This document shows positions 14,326 through 25,387 of a stretch of DNA of 64,000 nt, one piece after another (position 1 is the stretch's first letter; the number at the start of each line of letters is the position of its first letter). Made by a program: the position numbers and the translations under genes. Source of the stretch: Breviolum minutum Mf 1.05b.01 (taxonomy: Eukaryota; Sar; Dinophyceae; Suessiales; Symbiodiniaceae); the NCBI GenBank assembly GCA_000507305.1, contig DF239292.1, positions 125,723 to 189,722 on the forward strand, read 5' to 3'. The notes below the pieces were generated by a model. That model ran no database searches. It was not told the DNA's origin and saw only the letters and a list, made by a program, of their open reading frames with translations.

Positions 14326-15507
14326 TCAACAAATCAACGATTGATCTCCTAATTTCAATGTTCGAAGGCGCGCCGGCAATACGATGCGATCCAATTTCTG
14401 CCTGAAATACCGACCAAAATTCAAACTTTCAAGCCCATCTGGCAGACTCAAGCCATCCAGCCTCTGGTTGAAATGGTCGCCAAACGTCAAGGTTTTTAGA
14501 TCATTTGGCAGTTTGAAGCCATCCAGCGTCTGGTTGAATTCACTCCCGAATGTTAGACTTTGAAGACCATTTGGCAATCCCAAGCCATAAAGCGTCCGGT
14601 CGAAGTTTTCCCCAAAAGTCAAGCTTTGAAGCCCCTCCGGCAGCCTCAAGCCATCGAGCGTCTGGTTGAAACGCTCCCCAAACGTCAAGTTTTTTAGATT
14701 TTCTCGCAGTCTCAAGTGTTCAAACTTCCGCTTGAAACCAAAGCGAAGAGTCAAGTTTTCAAGACTGTCTGGCAGTATCAAGCCATCCAGCTTCTTTTTA
14801 TAACACAAACCAACAGTCAAGCTTCGAAGACCTTTATGCCATCCCAAATCCAGCTTCTGGTTAAAATATCGTCCAAGAATCAAGCTTTGAAGCCCCTCTG
14901 GCAGCCTCAAACCGTCCAGGGGCTGGTTAAAACATTGTCCAAGAGTCAAGCTTTGAAGCCCCTCTGGCAGCCTCAAACCATCCAGGGGCTGGTTAAAATA
15001 TCGTCCAAGAGTCAAGCTTTGAAGTCCATTGGGAAGTTTCATGCGATTTAGCCGCGGATCAAGGAAACGCTTGCCCAAAGTCAGTTTTTGGAGGCTCTTC
15101 GGCAAGTTGTTCAAGGTATGCCAAGACTCCACACCTGCCAATTCGGTAATACCTTGCAAGGAAAATTCTTCATCTGAGGCTGTCCGTCCTTGAATCCAAC
15201 GCAATGCAGAATGCAAGTCTGTGTGCGTCTTGGTACAGGACAAGCTTGCAGTTTCACCGTCAATTCCTTGTTGTCGCAGAGTTTGATCTAGCAACAACTT
15301 TGAAGAATTATGTGATAGAACAAGTTGAACGCCTGGCTGGAACGGAAGCTCGTCCACGATCATCTTCAATACATCGCGGCCAAGCATAGAACTTGACACA
15401 TCTAATGTCAAAACACACTCGCCAGTCATGCTCTGCACCTGGAGCTTTACCACTTCATTGGCTGGCTCAAGACTAGCAGTATCGATGCGACGACGCTTGT
15501 TCTCCAT
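14326..15507 (-). CDS. FNIP/LRR-type leucine-rich repeat protein with ubiquitin-like N-terminus
   Basis: This is an intact 393-codon frame, far longer than expected by chance. Residues 1 to about 100 contain a basic start (MENKRRR) and a segment LQVQSMTGECVLTLDV that resembles the first strands of a ubiquitin-like fold. From about residue 125 to the end run twelve repeats of about 23 residues with the core LPxGLQSLTxGxxFNQxLDG, which matches FNIP/LRR-type repeats. Such proteins occur in large numbers in Symbiodinium-like genomes (family knowledge); I know no proven function, and a protein-interaction role is an inference. The ATG is followed by an uninterrupted frame, so the gene may have a single coding exon. 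It lies 1.5 kb outside the left inverted repeat of the candidate transposon and points away from it. Confidence 0.85.
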   Translation of the reverse strand: MENKRRRIDTASLEPANEVVKLQVQSMTGECVLTLDVSSSMLGRDVLKMIVDELPFQPGVQLVLSHNSSKLLLDQTLRQQGIDGETASLSCTKTHTDLHSALRWIQGRTASDEEFSLQGITELAGVESWHTLNNLPKSLQKLTLGKRFLDPRLNRMKLPNGLQSLTLGRYFNQPLDGLRLPEGLQSLTLGQCFNQPLDGLRLPEGLQSLILGRYFNQKLDLGWHKGLRSLTVGLCYKKKLDGLILPDSLENLTLRFGFKRKFEHLRLRENLKNLTFGERFNQTLDGLRLPEGLQSLTFGENFDRTLYGLGLPNGLQSLTFGSEFNQTLDGFKLPNDLKTLTFGDHFNQRLDGLSLPDGLESLNFGRYFRQKLDRIVLPARLRTLKLGDQSLIC

Positions 15508-15917
15508 GAACCACAGAAATGTTGGAAATCAAGGATGAGTATGCTGAAATCTAACACGAATGCAAGGCGATAGATAGTTTCCCCAAAACTGCTAATTCTT
15601 TCTGTGTCATATTGTGTCTGAGCATCATGACTAAGCTCCATGTATGGTATATTTACCACCATGTACCATAAAAAAACAACCAAAAATGTAATACTAGTCC
15701 CATGGATTGGATGGGTGAACATGTCCAAATTCATGATCATGTATCATGCCGTGAAAACATGATAACATGTTGTACTTATTCTCTCCTCTAGGCCAACTTT
15801 TCTCTTTGCTGTCTTGTTGTCATTTCCCATCATCATGTCATTTCATGCTATATCCTCAAATTCATGCAAGCAGTGGAAAAAAAAACACCCTCAAGTTACA
15901 TGAAGCATTAGCCATCC

Positions 15918-15964
15918 TGACTTATGACTTATGACTCATGACTTATGACTTATGACTTATGATT
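15918..15964. repeat. TGACTTA tandem repeat
   Basis: About six copies of a 7-bp unit, TGACTTA, one with a T-to-C change. Confidence 0.85.
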
Positions 15965-16441
15965 CGATTCAGAATCTTGCAAAAAGAACTGATGATACTG
16001 AAATGTCTCCATTGCTTAGGTGATGTGAAAAATGGTGATGCGAGAAATCCTTTGCTCTGAACCGCTGTGGCTTTGGGAGCGGCAGTTTGGGATCCGCAAT
16101 CGTCCAGCTGAAATTCACTAAGGGTCATTCGTGTCGCCAAAAACGGGGGTGGCTGGGGTAATGGGCCCCACCTTGAATGTTGGGAATCCGTATTTCATGA
16201 GTATATAAACCCCTACTACTGGATTGATGACCATCACCTCGGGTAACAATGGGAGGTTAGATGATCGCACAACTAGGAAAGGAAGGATCATCTTCCAACC
16301 ATCATTTTTCAAGGGATGTATGTTAAACTTTAGGGTTGTAGCAAAAATGAACCACGTTTTGTACTGGGGAAAAAAAAAAACGTGCCTTTTTTGTGCTTCC
16401 ATCGGGGAACGTGGTGATTTGATTCAAACGGGCATTGTATC

Positions 16442-16545
16442 ACTAGTTGGTTGCAACCCATTTGAAAAATGTCAGTCAATTTGGATCATTTCCCCAGGTA
16501 GGGGGTAAAAATCAAAAAAGGGTTTGAAAACACCACCTAGATCAC
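16442..16545. repeat. Dispersed repeat, copy 2
   Basis: Diverged direct copy of the segment at 13838-13940; see that entry for the shared words. Confidence 0.55.
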
Positions 16546-17024
16546 CATGATTGACATAAAACTCCGAAGTCACATCCACCTTTTTTTTCAAAGAGTTATC
16601 CATTGGCCATTTGCCTATCCCAGTTTCTTAATCACCGAGTGATATATCTACTGAAATATAATTTTAATCTCATGGACTGAAAAAGCTACTGGGATTTTAC
16701 GAACAAACCCTGATCCAGGTTCCCTATATATTTGGAACCAACGACACAGTTGCCAATATATCACCAGGTAACTCCTGGTGAATCTAATACATAGGGAAAC
16801 TGGAAGATGAGGGAAACCCTGGCCAAACAGGATCTCGTCCTCCAACAAACCCAGCTGTTCCCTTTCACTATTCAAGGTCGCCCGAGTCAATACAGCCAGG
16901 GCACACGCTTCATCATCATCCTCGGGCTGCATCACATCCTTTCCCTTGGCAACCTCGCTGCGCCGCCAATGCGAAAGTCCATTTAAAAGATTTAATACAC
17001 TGTCTAAATTTAATGTTTATTTAT

Positions 17025-17073
17025 AAGTCGTTTTCGTTGCATTCAGGTGTTATCACTTTACATTTGGGTGTTA
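17025..17073 (+). repeat. Left terminal inverted repeat (candidate)
   Basis: Reverse complement of 45189-45237 at 39 of 49 positions without gaps. Identical blocks from outside to inside are AAGTC, TTTC, CATT, GGTGTTAT and ACATTTGGGTGTTA. The GGTGTTA word occurs twice within the repeat, as subterminal transposase-binding motifs often do. Identity falls to background on both sides. The preceding bases are TTAT. Confidence 0.6.
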
Positions 17074-17573
17074 CCTCGCTCGCTCCGCAGCCATTTCAAC
17101 GGATGAGGGGGGGCACGTTGGAGGCCTGATTTTCATTTTTTTTAGGGACTACCTCATTGCCTTCACATCCGTTCTCACTCTTTGACCTGGAATATCACTG
17201 TTATGTCAGGCTCTCATGTGCAGCACTTTGCAGGTGGAGTTGTGGGTGGCAGTTGTAAGTTGATCATTGTTTGACCTAATTGATCACTGATTTTCTCCAA
17301 AGCAGATGCGTTTGCAGAATGAAAGAGTGGTTTCAATTAAGTCAGAAATCCACTTTTCTGCCAGGTTGTGATGGATGATGGATGGTGGCCCTGATGGAAG
17401 AGGTGCCGGTGTTTTGCAGTCAATCGTTCTCACATGGTTGCATTTCAATTTGAAGTCGATCATGAACGGTTGGATTTCAGCATTTTGGCTTTTTGGCTTT
17501 TGATCCTCATTGCAGCAGCCCAAGCAGCATTTTGGCTTCCAAGCGTTCACAGCGACGTTGCTTTTTGATCCTC

Positions 17574-17735
17574 ATGGCCAAGCGTCCAGCCGAAGTTCCA
17601 TCATCTGGCAGTGCCAAAGCGAAGGCGACTCCGCGGTACTTGCGCTTTGATGAGACGGAGTCGAAGATTTCCAAAGAGTCGCTTGTCTGTTGGGGGATTT
17701 CGATGCTTGTTGCTGTTGAGTCGCTGTCAATTTGA
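17574..17735 (+). CDS. Possible first exon of an unknown element gene
   Basis: An ATG opens a coding-like stretch, MAKRPAEVPSSGSAKAKA followed by a charged segment with DETESKISKES, then a stop. Its composition (Lys, Ala, Ser, Glu) resembles the N-terminal exons of the other genes in the element. A GT donor is present at about GAGTCGCTT|GTCTG. Possible continuation exons lie at 17771-17880 and 18000-18090 but the frames could not be joined with confidence. It could be the start of the transposase gene or a separate gene. Confidence 0.35.
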   Translation: MAKRPAEVPSSGSAKAKATPRYLRFDETESKISKESLVCWGISMLVAVESLSI

Positions 17736-18091
17736 TGATTACTCGAGTCGTGAACAATTGACATCTGAGGCAGATCATCAACAACAAAGCCCCCGAGAGG
17801 ATTATCAGGAGCCCTGGGGCGATCGCAACTGCAGGGAAATTGACTCGTCTTCGTTTCATCTGGGCACGTGCCCTGGTTTGCATTAATCTACTCACATCAA
17901 GTCATATCAAATCCATCGAGAAACAGCAACAACATAATAATAAATGAATCAATCTTAAATCTTACAAACCTGAAGCCACCGACTACTTGCCATTGCACTG
18001 AGTCGAGCAAGAAGGGGAGCATCCTGGTGGTTACCCGTCAACAAGCAAGACGAACGAGCAGGTGGACGAAGAGTGCCTTGGCGTATCAGCT

Positions 18092-18216
18092 CTTTCATGA
18101 CGTATCTTGCTTTCATGACGTATCTTGCTGGGCTTCTTCAATTTGAACATGCGCATCTTTCATGACGAATCTTGCTGGGCTTCTTCTTCAATTTGCTTTC
18201 ATGACGAATCCTTGAG
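18092..18216. repeat. CTTTCATGACG repeat cluster
   Basis: Four copies of CTTTCATGACG(T/A)ATC start at 18092, 18110, 18157 and 18197. The second and third are followed by CTTGCTGGGCTTCTTC and CAATTTG. Non-coding, inside the candidate element. Confidence 0.8.
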
Positions 18217-18450
18217 GATCAATGCAATGATCCGCGTTTTCAGTGGCACTTGGAATATGGGATGGGCACAAATCCGGATACTTGGCATTATGGTTAGGAA
18301 CGGTTCCAGAATGGAGGGAAATTTCCTCTACAAAATGGGTGACGTCAGTAAGAAAATAAATCTATTAAATAATACTGGAGAGATGCCATTGAAATTCACA
18401 CTCTTAAGTTCTTCTCTACCCCACTCAGACCTGAATCCTCCAGCCCAAAA

Positions 18451-18500
18451 GGCTGTAACCACTACAAAATGGTGTGCCCGGCTGTAACCACTACAAAATG
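18451..18500. repeat. Short direct repeat, period 29 bp
   Basis: GGCTGTAACCACTAC followed by AAAATG occurs twice, at 18451 and 18480. Confidence 0.85.
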
Positions 18501-18795
18501 ACAGAAAGATGTGGTATGGATATTTTTGGATTTATGGGTTTCTATGGACCGGTTGGGGCTTAAAACAAGAAAGTGACTGCCTAACTTCAGAGAACAGGGC
18601 TTCAATTGGGGGACGTGCACCCTCATCTTGTAGTAGTTTGATCGGGCTAGCCATTTTGTAGGATATGGTTTGGAATGGCTTGGGATGAAATTGTGTTTCT
18701 CCAGACAAGCCATTTTGTAAGGCCTAAACTTTTTGGATGATAAGTGATTATCAATAATTGGAGCATACTTGAAAAAAACTACATCATCAAATTGT

Positions 18796-18881
18796 GTTTG
18801 GATGTGTTTGGTTGTGCCACCACTATCTGAACATCAAAAGGATGGGGTTTGGATGTGTTTGGTTGTGCCACCGCTATCTGA
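18796..18881. repeat. Two-copy tandem repeat, period 51 bp
   Basis: GTTTGGATGTGTTTGG, then TTGTGCCACC and CTATCTGA, are repeated nearly identically at 18796 and 18847. Confidence 0.85.
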
Positions 18882-19102
18882 TCCTGGAAAATCTAAGGGA
18901 CGAGATCAATGAGTTTCTTGGACCAGAAATTGCACGTAGTCTTGCATGTTTTCGGTTGTGGGTCACTTTGGTTTGTGCTGTTGGTTTTTGTTATGTGCTC
19001 AGGTATTGCAAAGTGGTCCATTCCGAGAAGAACCAGCTTCAAGAGCAATATGCAACGGCTCTGATGGTGCAATTTTGCTTTAGTGAGGTGGAGTAGATAT
19101 AT

Positions 19103-19179
19103 CAATTGGAGGGCAAGTCTGATGCCAGCAACGGCGGGAGTGCCAGCAGCAGGCAGTAATTCCAGCTCCAATAGCATAT
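19103..19179 (+). pseudogene. 18S rRNA fragment (530-loop region), mutated copy 1
   Basis: The segment reads CAATTGGAGGGCAAGTCT, then GATGCCAGCA, and further on TAATTCCAGCTCCAATAGC, which is the near-universal eukaryotic 18S sequence around helix 18 (the 515F primer site). Between these blocks the GTGCCAGCAGCCGCGGTAA part appears twice in altered form, as a small internal tandem duplication. The neighbouring 18S sequence that should follow (TTAAAGTTGTTG) is missing, so this is a captured fragment and not a working rRNA gene. Confidence 0.8.
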
Positions 19180-19425
19180 GCCACAGGGATTTGGGTCGGG
19201 GTTTACTTGAAACAACCGTAAACAATTGGAGCAACTCTGCATCAGATCACCTTTCTTTTTTGGGTTGGAATTTCTCATGTAAGAAGGCGATTCTTATCAT
19301 AATGGCGATTACTCTATCACAATCAGTAAGTCTTTGTAAGAAGGTTCTCATGTTGTCACAATGGCAAGTGTTTTGTGTTGTATCAATTGGACCCCGACTT
19401 GGCCACAAGAGCCACATGGAAGTAT

Positions 19426-19501
19426 CAATTGGAGGGCAAGTCTGATGCGGAAAAAAGCGGGAGTGCCAGCAGCGGGCAGTAATTCCAGCTCCAATAGCAT
19501 A
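19426..19501 (+). pseudogene. 18S rRNA fragment (530-loop region), mutated copy 2
   Basis: A second copy of the same fragment lies about 320 bp downstream. It shares with copy 1 the unusual GCGGGAGTGCCAGCAGC and GGCAGTAATTCC changes, so the two come from one already mutated ancestor. It differs by GGAAAAAA in place of the first CCAGCAAC. Confidence 0.8.
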
Positions 19502-20587
19502 AGCGTGCCACACCATTTCTTCGTGCTTTATGCCCCCGTGTGTTTGATATCTGCGCAAGGTGGATGGATGGATGGAAGCTTCGCCTAAGCCTATTGCTGT
19601 TTCGCACCCAGCACAAGAGACACTTTGTTTTTTGACCGTCATTCCATTGCAGTATTCAAACTGGCATTCATCTCACGTGATGACAAATTTGGCTCGAAAT
19701 CTCATTGACTACAAGCAGTATACCGCAAGTATAAAATACTGAGTCTGAGTGAAAAAAACTTCTAGCCAATCGTGGGAAACAAAATGAGTCTACTTGACAA
19801 CTTATTCATAAACTCAGTCCAAAACTAAATTTGGGTGACAATGACTGTAAAATGTCATCACAGAAGTGGCAGTCCATCATTTTCCATCCTCAGCATTGCT
19901 GTTCAATGCGGGAGTTTCTTTGGTGACACCTGCAAAGTGGTGAACATCTAGCAGTCTCAGTGTCTAACAAAGAATGAACAATTAATTTAACATCATCATC
20001 ATCATGCAAAATCATGCCAACAATATCTCTTTTTAAATTTAAATTCGCCCGGAGATGGCATCAGTTCGTCTTGCATCTTTCAACAAGGACTGGCACGGGC
20101 AGGTGATTAAGCTTTCATAAAGCACAGGTTTTGCTGCCAACGGTTCTTGCGTGCCATTGTGGATTTCACATTCACACGCAGGACTCTTGAGTTTTGGTCA
20201 AAATCTGGACACTTGCATGTGTGTGTGTGCGACTTAGACTTGATCTTGGACAAGGTCTTTAAATTGCTTAGCATTTTTTTTGTCAAATTGCAGCAAAAAA
20301 TGTTTCAACCTGGCCGAACAGCTTCAATGTGAAACTGATGCATGCAGGCTTCATTTGGCATCGCTCCATTGTGCCTGGTCGTTGAGGCATCGCATGCTTT
20401 CAGGCATCATGCTCTTGAGTCAAATCAACTGATTTGTGTTCAGTCCTTTTCTTTGCACATTTTTTCGTGCACCTCATCCCAGTGCCAACACCTTCAGGAG
20501 CAACAGAGCCATAGAGAATGAAGCGCAAGATGTTTGCACCTGAGAATTGAAACAAGATGCACTTGCCCGTGAATTGCACCACTTCAT

Positions 20588-23500
20588 GTGATGTGTTATC
20601 AAATCATCTTGTGGCACCTGAGGTTTTTGAAATCCCTACTACACGATGGTCCTTCAAGCCCTGCTGTGAGTTCAGTTGCTGCTAGTGCATCTTCTGAAAA
20701 ACAATGTGTTGAGTCAAAGGCTGAAACCATTCCAGGACCATGTGATGGTGACAAGCCACGATCGAAAAAGATCGTCTACTTTGACCTTGACTCGATTTTG
20801 GATTTTCAGGCGATTCAAACTCAAGCAGGAGCAGAAAAGCCACCTGACCCAATGTCCAATTTTCGCAAGCGTCCAAACTATGATGGGTCCCGAAGGAAGT
20901 TGTTAAAGGTTGACAAAGATCGACGCTCGCAACTTGGTGTAACTTACTATTATCTGGTATGCCATGCTTGGTCAGCCAGAAAAAAACTTGTTTGCATGTT
21001 TTTCCTGAGTTCATGACGTTTTGCTTGATGCACTGAAGATTTCAGCACCTGCACAGGCAGGCCGAGAACGGCAAATCCAGGAAACGTGCTCAGCGACTGG
21101 TGATCTCGCAATGCCGGTGTCATCGAAAAGATTGCTATCGCAAATTCAGCAGCACTTCAATGATGGATAGTCTCATGAGGTTGCTGCACATTTTTTGGAC
21201 AATGACACGCTCTCTGCAAGATGCATTTGATACATGGCCTGAAATAGCACGCATGTGACATCCCTGTTTGAATTACTCCACCACACCCCAGCTCTTGAAC
21301 TTTTGGGTGGCAGATGTTTTGGGTAATAACTCTGACTGGTGATATTTGGAATGGCCTCAACCATCCTAGGTCTACTATGTGACTGGTGGGCCTTCCAGCG
21401 TCAAACGGGAATGGCGTTTGCTCAATCAACAAGTCAATCCGAAGTGCCTGGTTGCTTTGGTTGGCATTGGGAATGCAAGGCTTCATCGCATCCTGCAGTG
21501 CCGTCTTGACAATCGGAGGTCTTTTGGAAAGGCAGCTTGGGTAATGGGTGTTTGTGCCAAGTATTTTGTGGCAAACACTGGAAACATTCTATTCTCTAGA
21601 AATCAAACACCAAACTTCCTTTTCGATGTGACCAAATAATTTTCAGCATTCCAGCCAATGAAGAAGGAAGCAGCATTGGAAAATATGGGGTGGTTGGAGG
21701 CTAGTCTATTACTGAAAAGTTACCATCCTATCACAATGTATGAATGGCCATGGCTGGAGCCTTTCAACTGCTTCAAAGTGTTTGTAGCTTATGTATGCTT
21801 ATGTATCTTATGTTGGGTTGTCCAGGGTATCAAAGAATTTTGAATTTCATGAAATCACTGCTGATTAGCTACTTTTTCAACAGCTTCGAGTAAATCCGTT
21901 GGGATATATGAGCTTTAAACTCAAAAGATGCTTCAAGTCAAGATCCAGCCGCTGTCAACACAGAATAGCACCAATGCCACTTGCTCTCCTCCACCCCTTT
22001 GCGTTCAAGTTTCAAAGCATCAATCATTGTTACACCCCCCAAACCCTGGGAATGAATCTGAATTAAATAATTGCACAGAAGTAAACTGACAGGCAGTGGT
22101 GCGGACTGCCCGAAAAAGAAGAGAGATCAATATGTATTTGCTCAAGATGTACATCAATGCAGCCGGCATGCTGCCAACCAAGCTCCTCGAACCAACCATG
22201 ACCCATTTCTTTTCCTCAATCATGAATCGTTGGTGGTGTTTTCTGAACGTTCACCATGGTCACAGTTATTTGTTGTTGAATCAAACAGGTTCAGTGTCAC
22301 CAAACATTAGACAGTAAGTCATATACTCTTTGTTTCCACGTGGCCCAGGGCTGTTAAGAAACACCATTATCCTCATCATTGACTCATCATTGTGATTCAA
22401 GTCTTGAATTTGAGGGCCCTGAGTTGTCTGTTGTTTGCCAAGCAGTCCTGGCAACAAGTTGAATCTGAGCCACTTAGGTTCCAACGTGCTGGTCTCCAGA
22501 AGAGGTCCAACAAACTGGAAAAGTTTACGGTGGTTTTTGAACCTGCTGAAGATGATTCTGACTCCAAGTCTGAAAGCACAGATGGAGGAGTCCAAGACCC
22601 TGAAGACCCATGCTTGTTGGTTGATGCTGAGGTTTTGGAAAACGATGAAGATTTGCAAATGCACATCTTGGGTCTTTCTTCCTTGTGGACCATCGCCGTG
22701 GATACAAACTTCGCATCACGAGTGAGGAATCTTCCCACTCGGTATCTTCCGCCTGGGTCTTTGAGGATGCTGTATGAGCAAATGAAAGTGGACCTTCCGG
22801 AGAACAATGGGACATCATACAACCACTTTTGGCGGACATTCCGCCAGCACTGGACTGGGGTTTTGAGATTTTTGCCACCATCAACGCATGGGACGTGCGA
22901 TACGTGCAACGATTACAAAAGTCTCTTCAAAAAGACTCTAGTCTCGGACGTGCAGGGCCGTTTTGAAGCAGCAAAAGCTTACCGGGACCATGTCGCTTCG
23001 GTTTCAAGAGACCGTGATTTAGAGGAGTATTTGCAGTCACAAAACCCTTTGATGCGACAAAACGCACCACTCTGCATTCACATGGAAACTTGGTTTGATC
23101 TAAGTTTGTGGCTGTGTTCACTTTCGATCTGACCGAAATAATGAAAAATTATTGGCGCCCCTAGGACGGCATGGATCAGTCTAAGTGGCGGCTTCCTCGC
23201 TACCATGGGCAACGGCCTTTGAAGTCAACGCAAATGTTGCAGCGTCCACAATTGAAGGTCCAGGGCGTATGGATTCACGGGGTTGCCCTAGAGCTGTGGG
23301 TTTCTAGGCAAAAGAATGCGTCAATGGTTTAGACATTGAATTTTTTATGCAATCCTAATCTTTTTTTTAGACTGACATGACCTCGCTCAAATGCATCTTC
23401 AGCTGTTCAGCCTGGCCTGTGAAAAAAACAACTTCAGTGAGATATGCTTGAGTGTCTAGCTCGTGCTTTGTATTCATGCACAAATGGTCCCTTTCTAAAC

Positions 23501-25033
23501 CCCAACACAAGGTCCTCGACCCGCGGGTATCGGCAGACTCGTCGATGGTCATCGAGACCCTTGCAAGATCAATGGATTGGGCAAAGCAGTGCTTGGAGAG
23601 GAAGGGCATGCCATGGCCAAACCAAACACTGATCTGGGACCCTTGCCTGGAATTAGAAATAAATGATCACTGTCACTGAGAGCTTCATGTTCAATAGTCA
23701 GCAGTGAATGTCAATGTTTTGTTGCACACCAACCAAACATCGTCTGGCAATAAGGCCGATAATTGTGTGCGCGAGAACAAAAATTCCTTCCTCATTAAGT
23801 TCTTAAGTTGGCTTACTGGATCATCTCGGATGAAAATGATATCCTTGCTTTTTAGCAGGGTTGGACACACTCATGGGCAGCTGGGCTGCTTGGCTCTGTA
23901 GAATGATGCATGTTTGATCATGCACTTTGATTGCAAGCAATCTTCATTTTATTTTGATTTGATTACAATTTGATCCCCTGAGCATTATATACTGTTCACA
24001 ACTAAGATGCCATATTCGGCCTCATCAGCTCTTCGATGAAGTTCATAGATGTGCTGGCAGATCCTCAGGACGTAGCAGAGCCACCAGCTCAGCTTGTGCA
24101 TGAGTAAGTAACTTTAAAAAACCCAACACTCTTTAACATGCTGATGTGTCTAGTGTTATTCAACCTCAGGAAGATCCATCACATCTTGAAGCGGCTGGAT
24201 CTGCGAAAGTGGATTGGGGAATCAGCTTCGGTCCGTGTCAAGGTCATTTCTGGTATTCGAAACTGGAAGAATTGGTAACTTGTCACTTCAATGTCGAGCT
24301 GAAATTTGGGAATCATCTTAACTCTTTTCTTTGTATCATCATGGTCATGCCTTTCTTAGGTTATCTGCGGCCCCTGTCACTTTCTCAGGGGTCTGAAGAC
24401 TGATGAAACTGGTCACCATGCCTTTATCTTTATGAGGAGGGCAGGCAAGGCTCGGAGCTGGTGCTTGTTTCATGTTACGCATCCATGTCAACTGTCAAAG
24501 TGTGTTTCTTGCTCCAGACTTGCCACCTGGTACTCACATCGTTGCACATGGACGTGGTGCGGGACTAGAGATCCACCCTTCTGATGTCATTGTCATGGTG
24601 AAGCGAAACGCTGCTGATGACACACTTAGCCAGGACTTTTTGAGATTGTGTAATTTATCATCATTCAATAAATTCAATGCTTGGATGTTTCGTCGTCCTT
24701 GTTCAGGACCCATTGCTTGCGTTCCCATTTCGATACTTGGGGCGATTTGGCGCAATTCCTCGTGAAGCTCGGACTTTGAACCCGATTAAGCCTGCAAAAA
24801 AGAAGGACTATCTTACTTTGTGTCAAGCGCTTCTTCAAACCCATCCTGATGAATCCACCAGAAGGTCAGTGGAATTTCTAGTTCAAATTTGCAGTGGCAC
24901 AGACCCAGAGCCAGTTCCCATTTTGAATTGGCTTGAAGGAAATGTAGAGCCACCCCGCATTCAACTGGGGGCTCCTTCTGCACTTGGAAGGGTTGCCCCT
25001 TTGATGTTATTTCGTGCAAACTTGCAGCCGTAG
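20588..25033 (+). CDS. Transposase-like protein, about 13 exons (DUF7869-like RNase H/DDE type)
   Basis: Exons I can place: ~20588-20956, 21057-~21254, 21370-21540, 22093-~22230, ~22400-23084, 23165-23299, 23512-23637, 23755-23884, 24007-24103, 24170-24274, 24389-~24486, ~24518-24633 and 24707-25033. From exon 5 to exon 11 the phases join exactly. Motifs in order: a Cys cluster CRCHRKDC (exon 2); REWRLLNQQVNPKC and a Gly-Ile-Gly core (exon 3); RYLPPGS and HGTCDTCNDYKSLFK (exon 5); DGMDQSKWRLPR (exon 6); an acidic DSS..IE stretch (exon 7); ADNCVRENKNS and GHTHGQLD, the last Asp formed across the splice (exons 8-9); GHHAFIFMRR (exon 11). This order resembles, from memory, the DUF7869-type transposon proteins of protists and animals. 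The acidic residues could form a DDE/RNase H site (inference). Four donors here are GA or GC. A 31-nt gap between exons 11 and 12 is either a tiny intron or damage. The start codon is uncertain. Confidence 0.72.
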
Positions 25034-25387
25034 AAAAGTTCCAACGCACATCTCCTTCCAACGTTTGCCAAGTAAGTCTACTACGTTAAGAGAAGTCGAG
25101 TGTCCAAAAAACATGTCATGCCTAATATAGTATGTATCTTGCATGTTTGGCAGCAAACTATGTCAATGTGCAGCCAAGATTCAGAGAATGTGTTGCGAAG
25201 ACTCTCCTGCCATACTTGAATGTGACCAAAGCATTTTGGCTTGATGGTGGTACTGTGCTAGCTGGTGATTTTTCCAGGGAACAAAGTTGCCTGCTAGCCA
25301 GGCTTGGTAACAAACTGACTTGGCAACAAACTACTTACTACAGTTTTTCAAGACTGCTTCATTCTGATTCTGTGTTTGCCTGGAGGA

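Larger units (their letters stand above)
15508..17024. other. Intergenic DNA between LRR gene and candidate transposon
   Basis: The stretch holds an ATGACTT tandem repeat, a dispersed repeat copy at 16442-16545 and a minus-strand open frame at 16648-16935. That frame begins with an acidic coding-like stretch (PEDDDEACALAVLTRATLN) that might be an orphan exon; no partner exon was found. Confidence 0.4.

Noticed and set aside
18645-18665. TAGCCATTTTG, resembling the 5' part of the spliced leader
   Set aside because: Only 11 bases match and the GGCTCAAG end is absent.
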